Assembly: GCA_947564305.1 (NCBI GenBank)
Contig: CANOBT010000007.1
Location: 6,714 to 70,713, forward strand
Length of the DNA: 64,000 nucleotides
Source of the DNA: an uncultured Lachnospiraceae bacterium
GTDB taxonomy: Bacteria; Bacillota_A; Clostridia; Lachnospirales; Lachnospiraceae
Direction of reading: 5' to 3'
The position numbers and the translations under genes were made by a program. Shown one piece after another: positions 1-9,129 of the stretch. The notes under the pieces are model-generated. The model ran no database searches, was not told the DNA's origin, and saw only the letters and a list, made by a program, of their open reading frames with translations. Position 1 is the first letter of the stretch, and each line of letters opens with the position of its first letter.

Positions 1-706
1 TCACCGCCGGAATCACACCCAGACGTACCGCCGTATAAAATACCATAGTCCTGTCAATCAGCCCCTTGGGGTCCATCTCTGCCAGCATCATCCCTATGAG
101 CATCATACTCAAAGGCGTGTTGCAGCTGCTGATGCCGGTAATTGTATTTTCCAGAAAAACAGGAAAATGTACTCCCAAAATCATTGCCGCAAGTCCAAGA
201 TAAATAGCGGCCACGCAAGGGTGGGTCAGCACTTTTTTTACAAGGTTTTCCTGGCTGCCTTTCATAAAGCAGGACGTACCGATGCTCCACATGACAATAC
301 GCACCGGAAGCATAAATACCGATGCGTAAAACAATCCTTCCATACCATAAATCCCTTCGATTACCGGATTCCCCAGAAAACCTCCGTTTGACACGATTGT
401 GCCGTACCTGAGCGGTTTCTGCCGCTGCACCTCTGTTTTTCGGTAACAAAGATAGCTTATGATAATTGAAATCACATTATAACCGGCTGACAACAACAGC
501 ACTTCCAGAAAAGACATAAGCATACCGGAATCCCAGTCCATTCGGAAGGAATGAAAGATATTAAACGGCAGTGTAATATAAAGGCAGAAATTTACTAATT
601 CTTTCCGCGCAATGCCGCCGATGATGCCCCGTTTTCTGACGAAAAATCCGATTGCCACAAGCAGGAACATCATCAACTGCATATTCACCATATTCTGAAA
701 TGCCAT
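1..706 (-). CDS. AEC-family (auxin efflux carrier-like) transporter, C-terminus cut by window edge
   Basis: This is an integral membrane protein of the AEC family, secondary transporters that typically export organic or amino acids. About 235 N-terminal codons are present; family members are about 300-320 residues, so roughly 70-80 are missing beyond position 1. The start is hydrophobic (QLMMFLLVAIGFFVRKRGII), followed by the family-like NFCLYITLPFNIF helix and the SNGGFLGNPVI segment, typical of the AEC fold. The ATG at 706 overlaps the proS stop codon (TGATG), which suggests translational coupling and membership of the proS operon. The substrate cannot be read from sequence. Family assignment is fairly sure; the link to proS may be only positional. 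Confidence 0.82.
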   Translation of the reverse strand, partial: MAFQNMVNMQLMMFLLVAIGFFVRKRGIIGGIARKELVNFCLYITLPFNIFHSFRMDWDSGMLMSFLEVLLLSAGYNVISIIISYLCYRKTEVQRQKPLRYGTIVSNGGFLGNPVIEGIYGMEGLFYASVFMLPVRIVMWSIGTSCFMKGSQENLVKKVLTHPCVAAIYLGLAAMILGVHFPVFLENTITGISSCNTPLSMMLIGMMLAEMDPKGLIDRTMVFYTAVRLGVIPAV

Positions 707-2148
707 CAATATGCCTTTCCCCAATAAACCATATGCTTCGCAGGCTTCCCACAGCAGACGCAGACATCTGATAACTGTTCCTGCTCATCCGGGATACATC
801 GAGAAGATGCTCCGCCGGTCTGGGCCTTAATCTCATCCTCGCAGGCTTCCTCTCCGCACCACATTGCTTTAATAAAACCACGGCTCTCATTGAACTTTTT
901 GTTCATCTCTTCCATCGTAACCGCCGTATCTATATGAGCATCCAAAAATGCTTTTGCACGGTCAAACATATCCTTCTGCATGGTTTCCAGGATTTCTCCC
1001 AGTCTTGTGGTAATCTCGTCAATAGGAACGATAGTCTTCTCTCTCGTATCTCTGCGCACCACAACGACCTGTCCATTTTCGATGTCCTTTGGACCGATTT
1101 CAATACGAGTCGGGATTCCCTGAATCTCCTGCTCACTGAATTTCCAACCAGGAGCCTTGTCAGAATCATCAATCTTTGCCGCATATCCCGCTGCCTTTAA
1201 TGTGTCAAGCAGTTCACGCGCCTTGTCCAGTACGCCTTCCTTGTGCTGCGCGATTGGAATGACCTTTGTCTGAACCGACGCAATCCTCGGTGGAAGCACC
1301 AGACCGCTGTCATCGCCATGAACCATGATGATTGCTCCGATAATTCTGGTAGACAGTCCCCAGGAAGTCTCATAGACACTGTGCAGTTCATTGTTTTTAT
1401 CCGAATATTTAATCTCAAATGCATCCGGAAATGAATTTCCAAAGAAATGGCTCGTTGCAGACTGCAGCGCCTGCCCGTCATGCATCAACGCCTCTACCGT
1501 ATAGGTATCCTGTGCACCCGCAAACTTCTCGCTCTCCGTCTTGCGTCCGCATACCAACGGGATTGCCAGATCATCCTGAATAAAATCACGGTACACATCA
1601 CGCATCGTCAATGTTCTCTGCTCCGCCTCTTCAAATGTAGCGTGGATGGTATGCCCCTCCTGCCACAAAAATTCACGTGAACGCAAGAACGGCCTTGTCG
1701 TTTTCTCCCAACGAAGCACGGAACACCACTGGTTCCATACCTTCGGTAAATCCCGGTAGGACTGCACGGTCTTGCTCCATACATCACAGAACAAAGTCTC
1801 TGAAGTCGGACGGATACAGAACTTATCCTGCAAAGGCTCTAAGCCTCCCTGTGTCACCCATGCCACCTCAGGCGCAAAGCCTTCGATATGGTCCGCTTCC
1901 TTTTGAAGCAATGCTTCCGGAATCAGAACCGGAAGATAGACATTCTCCACCCCTGTATCTTTGAAGCGCTTATCCAAATCCGCCTGTATTTTTTCCCAGA
2001 TTGCATATCCATTAGGAAGATAATTTAAACATCCTTTCACCCCCGAATAGTCGCACAATTTTGCCTCCCGCACAACATCTGTGTACCATTGTGCAAAATC
2101 CACCTCTCTGGAAGTAATGGACTCCACTAATTTCTTTTCCTTTGCCAT
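706..2148 (-). CDS. proS: Prolyl-tRNA synthetase, archaeal/eukaryotic-like type (ProS type 3)
   Basis: It charges tRNA-Pro with proline in the cytoplasm. The class II motif 2 region is clear ([20 protein letters not shown]), and the C-terminus shows the type 3 signature: a cysteine-bearing domain (residues about 430-470, with C..C and CVCCG) ending in a terminal tyrosine. The editing insertion of the long bacterial type is absent, and the length of about 480 residues fits type 3. An upstream in-frame ATG exists at 2154, but the one at 2148 (MAKEKK) is about seven bases from the AGGAG site and is preferred. The gene follows the TelA gene after a gap of about 20 bases. I see no room for a T-box between them, so expression probably depends on the upstream operon promoter or on one inside telA. 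Confidence 0.97.
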   Translation of the reverse strand: MAKEKKLVESITSREVDFAQWYTDVVREAKLCDYSGVKGCLNYLPNGYAIWEKIQADLDKRFKDTGVENVYLPVLIPEALLQKEADHIEGFAPEVAWVTQGGLEPLQDKFCIRPTSETLFCDVWSKTVQSYRDLPKVWNQWCSVLRWEKTTRPFLRSREFLWQEGHTIHATFEEAEQRTLTMRDVYRDFIQDDLAIPLVCGRKTESEKFAGAQDTYTVEALMHDGQALQSATSHFFGNSFPDAFEIKYSDKNNELHSVYETSWGLSTRIIGAIIMVHGDDSGLVLPPRIASVQTKVIPIAQHKEGVLDKARELLDTLKAAGYAAKIDDSDKAPGWKFSEQEIQGIPTRIEIGPKDIENGQVVVVRRDTREKTIVPIDEITTRLGEILETMQKDMFDRAKAFLDAHIDTAVTMEEMNKKFNESRGFIKAMWCGEEACEDEIKAQTGGASSRCIPDEQEQLSDVCVCCGKPAKHMVYWGKAY

Positions 2149-2172
2149 GATCATTCTCCTATCCTTTTTATT

Positions 2173-3318
2173 TTATCCCTGTATCTGAAGAAGTTTTTTC
2201 TTCAGTTCCCCTTCAAGATTTTGTAATTCCACCTCAGCTTCCCGGCGTTTCTGCCTGCCCTCCTGCTGAATACGCATCACCTCATCCAATGTAGAAATCA
2301 GTGATTCATTGGTCATCTTCAAAGTTTCCATATCTACAATGCCCCGCTCAGACTCTTTTGCAGTCTCAATGGTAGCCATCTTAAGCTTTGCAGCATTTTT
2401 TCTCAATAATTCATTGGTCATGTCTGTCACTTCCCTCTGTGCAGCCGCTGCCTGTGCAGAATGCTCCACGCCCAGTGACAGTACCATCTGGCTTTTCCAC
2501 AGAGGAATGGTGTTGACGATTGTCGACTGAATCTTCTCCACCATCAAAGTGTCATTGCTCTGGATCATACGAATCTGAGGCGCCGTCTGCAGGGATACCT
2601 GGCGTGTCAATTCCAGGTCATGCAGTTTCTTCTCAAACCGGTTGCACATAGAATCCAAATCCCGTGCAGCCTGCGCATCCTCCGCAAGTCCGCTTGTCTG
2701 GGCTTTGCGAAGAAGCTCCGGAAGCTTGGTTGTCTGAATCTCATGAAGCTTCATCTTTCCGGCCATAATATACATAGTCAGTTCCTTAAAATACGTGAGA
2801 TTCAATTCATACATCTTATCCAGAAGCGCAACATCCTTCATGAGCTGCACCTGATGAGATTCCAACACCTTGCATATATGGTTGACGTTAGTCTCGGCCT
2901 TGTTATACTTTGCCTTCATCGCAGTAATCTTATTCGCAGGCTTTTTCATGAATCCAAAGAAGCCCTTTTCTTCTTCTACCTCATCAAAGCACTTCAATTC
3001 CTTTACGACTCCGGCCAGCAGATCACCGACCTCTCCCAAATCTTTCGAGCGCACATTGGACAAGGCATTCTCTGTGAAATCAGCCATCTTCTTTTGAGAA
3101 CCTGCTCCATACTGCAGAATCATCTGAGAATTGGTCAGATCAATCTTCTCCGCAAACTGCGCCGCCATCTGCCGTTCCTCCGGTGACAGAACATTTTCAT
3201 CAAAAACCGGTTTTTCCGGCTCCGCCTCCATCACGGGGAAGGGTGTCTTTTTCTCCTCTTCAAATGGGTCCAGTGTCAAAGTCGGTGTCGCGTTAAACGC
3301 TTCAAATTCGTTGTTCAT
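2173..3318 (-). CDS. TelA/YaaN-family toxic anion resistance protein
   Basis: This is a 381-residue soluble, mostly helical protein of the TelA family, named for tellurite resistance but generally tied to envelope stress. The N-terminal 60 residues are acidic and probably disordered; from about residue 65 the family's long helical body follows (DLTNSQMILQYGAGSQKKMADF is typical), ending in a Lys/Glu-rich coiled coil (EVELQNLEGELKKKLLQIQG). The start has a GGGAGG site five bases upstream. It lies directly downstream of an xpaC-like gene, the same pairing as xpaC-yaaN in Bacillus subtilis, so the two probably act together, for instance at the membrane. The biochemical role is not established for the family. 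Confidence 0.9.
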   Translation of the reverse strand: MNNEFEAFNATPTLTLDPFEEEKKTPFPVMEAEPEKPVFDENVLSPEERQMAAQFAEKIDLTNSQMILQYGAGSQKKMADFTENALSNVRSKDLGEVGDLLAGVVKELKCFDEVEEEKGFFGFMKKPANKITAMKAKYNKAETNVNHICKVLESHQVQLMKDVALLDKMYELNLTYFKELTMYIMAGKMKLHEIQTTKLPELLRKAQTSGLAEDAQAARDLDSMCNRFEKKLHDLELTRQVSLQTAPQIRMIQSNDTLMVEKIQSTIVNTIPLWKSQMVLSLGVEHSAQAAAAQREVTDMTNELLRKNAAKLKMATIETAKESERGIVDMETLKMTNESLISTLDEVMRIQQEGRQKRREAEVELQNLEGELKKKLLQIQG

Positions 3319-3349
3319 AGTAACCTCCCAGTTTATTGTTCATCACCAA

Positions 3350-4987
3350 TTAATGTATTTCTTTAAAATCATCATTTGTCAGTCCTTCCTGTGCCAGCAT
3401 CATCTCCAATACGGAAATATCGGAGGATACATCCCATGCCTTATCCTGGAACAGGCTGTCTAACAATTTCTCAAATGCAATATTTAATGTATCTAGTGTC
3501 TTCTCGATTTCTTTTTTGGATGAAATAATATTTTCTCCCTGTACCGGTTCAGCAGCCAAATCCTCATAGGCGTCAAGAAGCTTTACAGTCGTCGGCAGAT
3601 AATAATCCAACATACGGTTAATGTCTGTCACAAGCTCCGGATTCTGCTCCACTCTGTCGAAAATACGGTCCACCAACAGCTCCATACGGGAAATTTTTGC
3701 AGAAATCTCCGGCTCTGTGATGGCGTCATTGCAGTCATGAATCTTACGAATGTATTTCTCTCCGGTACGGATGACCTTGCGAACCTCCGGCGGCAGATTG
3801 GAATCCGGCTCTTCCGCCTGCTTCTGCACTTCTTTGGCTCTTTTCCTTGCAGCATTCTCCTGTTTCTCTTTCTGCTCCGCCTTCATCTGCTCTGTCTGGA
3901 GCATCAGATCCGTATACTGCTTATATGCATTGTCACTGACCATGAGACAGGTCTTCTGCTTATCGAAGTGTCCCTGCTTAAACCATCCTTTCTGGATCAT
4001 CTTCTCCAGGTCTTTTACAATAAACCGCGGGGACTTCCCCATATGCTCCGAGAGTTCCCTGACATTACAGTACTCTCGGCTTCCCAGACTGCGGATATAG
4101 CTTCGGAACCTTTTCACCCTTCCGAGCATCCCGTTTCCTACACCTGCCATATAGCCAAATCCGGCCGCACACACTGCCGCGCCTCCGGAAGCCACCCAAA
4201 AGGATGTGCCCATATCCCCGGTTCCAATCCCTCCAAGCAAAATCATTGCCAATCCAATCAGGGAGATACTTCCCGCCGCACATCCCACTCCGAAAAGCAT
4301 GGTTCCGCCGATTCTGGCAGGCACTGCTTTTGTATACAAAGCCGGAAGCTGTTTTTCCTCATTCCCTCTTTGTTCCGCATATTTATTCTCACTCTCATCC
4401 ACTTGTTTATCCCTGTTTCCGAAACGAGAATAATATGCCTTATTCCAATTATATCTCTGGTACGACTGCTCTTGTGTCCCATTCTGTCCCTGCTGGGCGT
4501 ATGTTCCGTTGCCTGCGCCCTGACCGCTGTATGTCCCGTATCCGGTCCCTTGGCTGTATGTTCCATTAAACGCTCCCTGACCTGGCTGGCTGTATGTTCC
4601 ACTGGCCGCTCCCTGGCCCGGCTGGCTGTAACTGCCGTTACCGAATCCATAGCCGTATCCGCCGCCAGACTGCCCTGCACCGTTTCCGTTCCAGTTCATG
4701 TCAGAACCCTGCTGCCACTGTGATTGATTCTGCCCGTTTCCTCCCTGATACTGGTTCTTATTTTGATTCCTCTTTTTCGACGCACCGCCATTCCTGACCA
4801 CACTGTCCCGTATGCCTCTGGTAAATTCACCTGCTGCATCCCTCATGCCTCTGCTGATTCCATCCGCCGCACCATTAAAGGCATCTGTAATTGTCTGATT
4901 CAACCTGCTGAAATCTCTGGAGTCAACCGCATCCTGCACATTTCTGCGGACCTCTTCTCCAAATCTTTCCCACTCCCGGTTATCCAT
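3350..4987 (-). CDS. XpaC-like membrane protein with repetitive Gly/Gln linker
   Basis: A 545-residue protein whose C-terminal part resembles the XpaC family (named for 5-bromo-4-chloroindolyl phosphate hydrolysis, although enzymatic activity is doubtful). Residues 1-70 are amphipathic. Residues about 75-185 are a low-complexity Gly/Asn/Gln/Tyr linker with tandem GTYSQPGQGA-like units. Two membrane segments lie near 228-252 and 264-284. Residues about 305-350 look like a winged-helix module (NVRELSEHMGKSPRFIVKDL), and the rest is helical. The start at 4987 is chosen because AGGAGG lies five bases upstream; the longer frame reaching 5053 has no such site. It heads the probable operon with telA, proS and the AEC gene. 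The linker repeats are visible as direct DNA repeats around 4500-4640. Confidence 0.8.
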   Translation of the reverse strand: MDNREWERFGEEVRRNVQDAVDSRDFSRLNQTITDAFNGAADGISRGMRDAAGEFTRGIRDSVVRNGGASKKRNQNKNQYQGGNGQNQSQWQQGSDMNWNGNGAGQSGGGYGYGFGNGSYSQPGQGAASGTYSQPGQGAFNGTYSQGTGYGTYSGQGAGNGTYAQQGQNGTQEQSYQRYNWNKAYYSRFGNRDKQVDESENKYAEQRGNEEKQLPALYTKAVPARIGGTMLFGVGCAAGSISLIGLAMILLGGIGTGDMGTSFWVASGGAAVCAAGFGYMAGVGNGMLGRVKRFRSYIRSLGSREYCNVRELSEHMGKSPRFIVKDLEKMIQKGWFKQGHFDKQKTCLMVSDNAYKQYTDLMLQTEQMKAEQKEKQENAARKRAKEVQKQAEEPDSNLPPEVRKVIRTGEKYIRKIHDCNDAITEPEISAKISRMELLVDRIFDRVEQNPELVTDINRMLDYYLPTTVKLLDAYEDLAAEPVQGENIISSKKEIEKTLDTLNIAFEKLLDSLFQDKAWDVSSDISVLEMMLAQEGLTNDDFKEIH

Positions 4988-5117
4988 CCTGTCCTCCTGC
5001 TTCCTGCTGCTATCTATTGATGACAACTCATTATCCACAACCCTCAGCCGCAAAAAATGTATATCAGAAGCACCTTAAAGATGTGAATAACAAGTTCCAA
5101 AAGTCAACACAAACTGC

Positions 5118-5146
5118 TTGACCTCAAAAAACTTTTATATGATAAT
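5118..5146 (+). promoter_or_regulatory. Candidate promoter for the pseudouridine synthase gene
   Basis: TTGACC at 5118-5123 and GATAAT at 5141-5146 are 17 bases apart, with transcription running toward the start at 5212. It overlaps the divergent promoter region of the xpaC-like gene. Confidence 0.45.
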
Positions 5147-5147
5147 T

Positions 5148-5176
5148 AGTTTAGACAGATTACACCAAAAAGTCAA
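5148..5176 (-). promoter_or_regulatory. Candidate sigma-A promoter for the xpaC-telA-proS operon
   Basis: On the minus strand TTGACT (5176-5171) and TAAACT (5153-5148) are separated by 17 bases, giving a leader of about 155 bases before the start at 4987. The -35 is good, the -10 moderate. Confidence 0.5.
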
Positions 5177-5211
5177 GAAATAGATAGTAAAAGACGAGAA
5201 AAGAGAAAAAT

Positions 5212-5889
5212 ATGGAGAACATCCCTATGACACCGAAAATTATTTATGAGGATAAAGATATCCTTGTCTGTATAAAACCATCTGGAATACCGACTCAGAG
5301 CAGGCACATAGGCACACCTGATATGGTGAGCATCCTGAAAAATCATATTTATTACGAAGGCCATAAGAAAGATGACCCCTATCTCGCCGTAATTCACCGG
5401 CTCGACCAGCCTGTGGAGGGGCTGCTTGTATTTGCAAAAAATCCGGCGGCCGCCAAATCCCTCAACCGTCAGCTTCAATCTTCTGGCTTTGGCAAACATT
5501 ATCTGGCGGTCCTGAGTGCTGTTCCTGCCTGTTCGGAATCCACTTTGGAACATTATATGGTAAAGGATGGCCGTACCAATATCTCCCGTATCTGTACTCC
5601 TGATACACCTGGTGCTAAAATGGCAAGGCTCCATTACAAAGTTTTAAAATATAAGGGTGCCCAGGCTCTTGCAGAAATCACCCTTGACACCGGACGCCAC
5701 CATCAAATCCGAGTCCAGATGTCTCACATGGGCTGCCCGATTGCGGGAGATGCCAAATACACTCCCCCTTCTGCGGATTGCCGGCCTACAGCAAAGCAGC
5801 TCCAGCTCTATGCTGTCAGACTGTCTTTCCGACATCCTGTAACCGGCGAGCCCCTATCCTTTACTTATAAACCACAACTTCCTTTTTAA
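5212..5889 (+). CDS. RluA-family RNA pseudouridine synthase
   Basis: It isomerises uridine to pseudouridine in rRNA or tRNA. The catalytic motif IHRLDQPVEGLLVFAK (residues about 61-76) contains the essential aspartate of the HRLD signature; the later TGRHHQIRVQMSHMGCPIAGD segment is also diagnostic. At 225 residues it is a single catalytic domain without the N-terminal S4 domain, as in small RluA-type enzymes. The start is ambiguous: ATG 5212 has a weak purine-rich site, while ATG 5227 (MTPKIIYED) has GGAG nine bases upstream. It stands alone between divergent and convergent neighbours. The exact RNA target cannot be told. Confidence 0.9.
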   Translation: MENIPMTPKIIYEDKDILVCIKPSGIPTQSRHIGTPDMVSILKNHIYYEGHKKDDPYLAVIHRLDQPVEGLLVFAKNPAAAKSLNRQLQSSGFGKHYLAVLSAVPACSESTLEHYMVKDGRTNISRICTPDTPGAKMARLHYKVLKYKGAQALAEITLDTGRHHQIRVQMSHMGCPIAGDAKYTPPSADCRPTAKQLQLYAVRLSFRHPVTGEPLSFTYKPQLPF

Positions 5890-5929
5890 GAAACTGCCGC
5901 TAAAACAAAAAACTTTCTCTGGCAGTAAT

Positions 5930-5966
5930 ACAGCAGCCGGTTGATTTCTCATCAACCGGCTGCTGT
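5930..5966. terminator. Perfect 16-bp inverted repeat between convergent genes
   Basis: ACAGCAGCCGGTTGAT (5930-5945) pairs perfectly with 5951-5966 around a five-base loop. It sits between the 3' ends of the pseudouridine synthase gene and spoVG. Neither side has a good T-run immediately next to the stem, so it is either a weak bidirectional terminator or a 3'-end protecting stem. Its right arm shares the 12-mer AACCGGCTGCTG with a palindrome inside the dnaD-domain gene. Confidence 0.6.
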
Positions 5967-6021
5967 CATGTGCATCAACGCACTTCCTTATTTAATTTAT
6001 AAAATACATTGTTTTCGGGGT

Positions 6022-6294
6022 CTAGACTTCTTCCTCCTCCCCCGTTGTTTCCTGATATCTTTCTAATATCATTCCCTGGATTCTGTCTCTTGTATCAGAG
6101 TTAATCGGGTGTGCGATATCCCTATATTCACCATCCATCGCTTTTTTGCTCGGCATTGCAATAAACAATCCCTTCTCTCCTTCAATCACTTTAATGTCAT
6201 GAACCACAAATTCATCATCAATTGTAATTGAAACTACCGCTTTTAATTTTCCTTCTTTTGCCACTTTTCGTACACGCACATCTGTGATCTGCAT
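6022..6294 (-). CDS. spoVG: SpoVG-family regulatory RNA/DNA-binding protein
   Basis: A 90-residue SpoVG protein. In Firmicutes this family affects septation, sporulation timing and cell-envelope or capsule genes, and binds nucleic acid. The start [11 protein letters not shown] is the family's usual N-terminus and the IAMPSKK segment (residues about 48-54) is strongly conserved; the C-terminus is acidic (TTGEEEEV). The start at 6294 is favoured because AGGAG lies seven bases upstream; a frame extension to 6342 is unlikely. It lies downstream of glgC1-glgD1 in the same orientation, separated by about 240 bases, so it may have its own promoter. Confidence 0.95.
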   Translation of the reverse strand: MQITDVRVRKVAKEGKLKAVVSITIDDEFVVHDIKVIEGEKGLFIAMPSKKAMDGEYRDIAHPINSDTRDRIQGMILERYQETTGEEEEV

Positions 6295-6378
6295 ATCCAG
6301 TCTCCTTTCTCTGTCTGCATTCCCCGGTACAGCCCTTCGCAAGCCTGTCCATTCATCCCATCATCCGTACCGAAAAGA

Positions 6379-6387
6379 CTTATAACA
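6379..6387 (-). promoter_or_regulatory. Possible extended -10 for spoVG
   Basis: Minus-strand TGTTATAAG (a TGN plus -10-like hexamer) lies about 85 bases before the spoVG start. No clear -35 and no convincing sigma-H pattern could be seen, so this is tentative. Confidence 0.28.
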
Positions 6388-6535
6388 CACCTTCACCTCT
6401 TATTTTTTTATAATTGCAGACCAGCAAAAATTTAGGATTCCATCGCCGAAAATAACGACACAATTCTAAAAAGATGCCAGCCAAAGTGCACAGTTCCAAT
6501 ATCCCATCCAGGGTTTTTAACGTCTGCTCCTGATG

Positions 6536-7654
6536 TCACATCAAAAATCTGTTATTTTCTTCTACAACCACTTTTACCTCACCCTCTCCTGCTTGTCTCG
6601 TATTGGCCCGAATCGTACTCCGGCTTTCTACGATACAATTTTCAATATATGTATGATCTCCAAGATATACATCATTTAAAATAATAGAATTTTTAATGAC
6701 ACAATGATTTCCCACAAATACCTTCTTAAATATCACCGAATTCTCTACTGTGCCATTAATAATGCTTCCGCTGCCTACCAGGCAATTCTTTACCACAGAG
6801 CCGGGATTGTATTTTACAGGCGGCAGGTCGCTCACCTTGGAATACACGGTCGGAAGTTCTTTAAAAAAGTACTTACGCACCTCCGGCTTCAAAAAATCCA
6901 TATTTGTCCGATAGTATGCATCCACTCTGGAAATATTATTCCAATAGCCGCTTAGCTTATATCCATATATCTTCTTCAGGTTTTTATACCGAATCAGGAT
7001 ATCTGTCACAAAATCATAGCGCTCGTCCTCCACACAATGTTCAATCAAATCAATCAACTGTCTTCTCCGCAGGACATAAATCCCTGTGGATACCGTCTGT
7101 GAGTTCGCCACCATAGGTTTCTCTTCAAACTCCTGAATCCGTGCCGATTCATTCATCCTCACAGTACCAAAACGAGTCGCATCATCCGTATCCTGCAGTT
7201 CCTTTACTACTACGGTAATATCCGCTTTCTTTGCAATATGGTACTCCAACACCTTATTATAATCCAATTTATACACTGCATCTCCGGAGGCAATGATCAC
7301 ATACGGTTCATGACACCTCTTCAGGAAATCCAGATTTTGATAAATCGCATCCGCGGTTCCTCTGTACCAATAGCCATTTTCCGCAGTGATAGTCGGAGTA
7401 AAAATATAGAGACCGCCCTGCTTCCTTCCAAAATCCCACCACTTGGCAGAATTGAGATGTTCATCCAGAGACCTGGCATTATACTGCGTCAGCACAGCCA
7501 CTCTTTGAACATGTGAATTGGTCATATTACTCAACGCAAAATCAATTGCCCGATAACTGGATGCAATAGGCATCGCTGCAACCGCCCGTTTTGCGGTCAG
7601 CGCCTGCATTCTTCTGCTGTTGCCGCCTGCCAAAATGATTCCTACTGCCCTCAT
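6536..7654 (-). CDS. glgD: Glucose-1-phosphate adenylyltransferase subunit GlgD (first copy)
   Basis: A 372-residue partner of GlgC in ADP-glucose synthesis for glycogen. The N-terminal nucleotidyltransferase fold is visible ([20 protein letters not shown]), as are [10 protein letters not shown], the metal-region [10 protein letters not shown] and a C-terminal left-handed beta-helix. Compared with GlgC the glycine-rich loop has changed, but the aspartate-bearing SGDxxYKxDY motif is kept, so some catalytic ability cannot be excluded; the family is usually thought of as a modulatory subunit. Its ATG overlaps the glgC1 stop (ATGA), so the two are translationally coupled. No strong terminator follows; spoVG lies next. 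Confidence 0.93.
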   Translation of the reverse strand: MRAVGIILAGGNSRRMQALTAKRAVAAMPIASSYRAIDFALSNMTNSHVQRVAVLTQYNARSLDEHLNSAKWWDFGRKQGGLYIFTPTITAENGYWYRGTADAIYQNLDFLKRCHEPYVIIASGDAVYKLDYNKVLEYHIAKKADITVVVKELQDTDDATRFGTVRMNESARIQEFEEKPMVANSQTVSTGIYVLRRRQLIDLIEHCVEDERYDFVTDILIRYKNLKKIYGYKLSGYWNNISRVDAYYRTNMDFLKPEVRKYFFKELPTVYSKVSDLPPVKYNPGSVVKNCLVGSGSIINGTVENSVIFKKVFVGNHCVIKNSIILNDVYLGDHTYIENCIVESRSTIRANTRQAGEGEVKVVVEENNRFLM

Positions 7655-8925
7655 ACACGATCACCTGCCTTTATCAATGTCTCACCGCTTGAAAGCACTC
7701 CTCCCATATAATCCAAGGCAGAGGTCACACCGTTGACTGCCGTATTCTTACCAATCTGTATACCGCACGGAATCACAGAATTCTCACCGATGACTGCTAA
7801 CCCGCCGCTGTAAATATCCGGTCTCAGTCTGTTAGCAGCGTCACTTCCGATTCCAATCACAACATCACTGCCTATCTGCGCATTCTCCGCTATGATTGCT
7901 TTCTCAATCACACAGTTTTCTCCAATCACGACATCCCGCATGATAATCGAGTCACGTATAACCGAACCCTTTCCGACCGTCACGCCTGCACCAAGCACAG
8001 AATTATGTATTTCCCCATAAAGCTCCGTCCCATTGCTGATGATACACCTGTCTACCACACTTTCCGGGGATATGTATTGTGGAGGAAGATTCATACAATT
8101 CGTATAAATCTTCCAGTAATCTTCATAGAGATTGAATTCCGGTATAATATCTATCAATTCCATGTTAGCCTGCCAGTAAGATTCCAGTGTTCCTACATCT
8201 TTCCAGTATCCATTATATTCATAAGCCGACATCCTCTTTCCATGCGCATGGCAATAGGGAATAATATGTTTGCCAAAATCACAGTTAGGCTGTCTGGACA
8301 GTTGAACCAATGCTTCTTTTAAAACCGACCAGTTAAAAATGTATATTCCCATAGACGCCAGATTGCTGCTCGGCCTCTCCGGTTTTTCCTCAAACCGGCG
8401 AATCTGCCCATCCTGGTCTGTAACCACAATCCCAAACCGCTTAGCCTCCTCCATAGGAACCTGCATCGCGGCAATTGTCACATCAGCTTTATGTGCCTTA
8501 TGAGATGCCAGCATGACTTCGTAATCCATCTTGTAAATATGATCTCCGGAGAGAATCAGCACATAGTCCGGATGATAGCTTTCCATATAATCCAGGTTCT
8601 GATAAATGGCATTGGCGGTTCCTGTATACCACTCGCTGTCCGCATTCTTCTCGTATGGCGGAAGAATCGTCACTCCGCCCACATTACGGTCCAAATCCCA
8701 CGGAATCCCGATTCCTATATGCGTATTCAGCCGCAACGGCTGATACTGCGTCAGTACCCCTACCGTATCAACCCCTGAATTGATACAATTACTGAGCGGG
8801 AAATCAATAATCCTATACTTTCCGCCAAAAGATACTGCCGGTTTTGCCACTTTTGAAGTCAGTATCCCCAGTCTGCTGCCTTGTCCGCCCGCAAGCAGCA
8901 TGGCAATCATTTCCTTTTTTATCAT
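7651..8925 (-). CDS. glgC: Glucose-1-phosphate adenylyltransferase, catalytic subunit (first copy)
   Basis: It makes ADP-glucose from glucose-1-phosphate and ATP, the first committed step of glycogen synthesis. Visible motifs are [14 protein letters not shown] (ATP-binding loop), [20 protein letters not shown], the GTANAIYQN segment, [11 protein letters not shown] with the catalytic aspartate, and [10 protein letters not shown] in the C-terminal beta-helix. The length of 424 residues is normal. The start at 8925 follows a GGGGGTGA site. It is the first gene of the glgC1-glgD1 unit. A second, diverged copy lies at 24743-25951. Confidence 0.96.
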   Translation of the reverse strand: MIKKEMIAMLLAGGQGSRLGILTSKVAKPAVSFGGKYRIIDFPLSNCINSGVDTVGVLTQYQPLRLNTHIGIGIPWDLDRNVGGVTILPPYEKNADSEWYTGTANAIYQNLDYMESYHPDYVLILSGDHIYKMDYEVMLASHKAHKADVTIAAMQVPMEEAKRFGIVVTDQDGQIRRFEEKPERPSSNLASMGIYIFNWSVLKEALVQLSRQPNCDFGKHIIPYCHAHGKRMSAYEYNGYWKDVGTLESYWQANMELIDIIPEFNLYEDYWKIYTNCMNLPPQYISPESVVDRCIISNGTELYGEIHNSVLGAGVTVGKGSVIRDSIIMRDVVIGENCVIEKAIIAENAQIGSDVVIGIGSDAANRLRPDIYSGGLAVIGENSVIPCGIQIGKNTAVNGVTSALDYMGGVLSSGETLIKAGDRV

Positions 8926-8957
8926 GCCGTCACCCCCATTTCTGGTTAATTATCCCC

Positions 8958-8966
8958 ATTATAACA
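8958..8966 (-). promoter_or_regulatory. Extended -10 promoter for glgC1-glgD1
   Basis: Minus-strand TGTTATAAT is a perfect TATAAT with a TGN extension, about 30 bases before the glgC1 start. No good -35 is seen, as is common for extended -10 promoters. Confidence 0.5.
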
Positions 8967-9050
8967 TTTTTTTTCTATTTCGTACACAGAATTTACAATT
9001 TTTTCAGACAAAAAATTTACTTTTTGTTGGAATTAAACAAAAAGAACTTC

Positions 9051-9078
9051 TTTCAATTTTTATCATATATAGTATAAT
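9051..9078 (+). promoter_or_regulatory. Promoter for murC
   Basis: A consensus TATAAT at 9073-9078 is preceded 16 bases upstream by a weak TTTCAA. AAAGGA at 9117-9122 then lies seven bases before the murC ATG. Confidence 0.5.
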
Positions 9079-9129
9079 AGATAGGGCGATAAAACATAAC
9101 CACCTTTATGAAAAAGAAAGGAAAATATA

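Noticed and set aside
3737..4723. A 328-codon plus-strand frame antisense to the XpaC-like gene
   Set aside because: Its repeats are only the reverse reading of the GTYSQ linker repeats, and no ribosome-binding site precedes it.
6536..6550. Short palindrome TGATGTGACATCA at the glgD1 stop codon
   Set aside because: The arms are six bases around a single base, too tight for a hairpin, and it includes the stop codon; probably chance.
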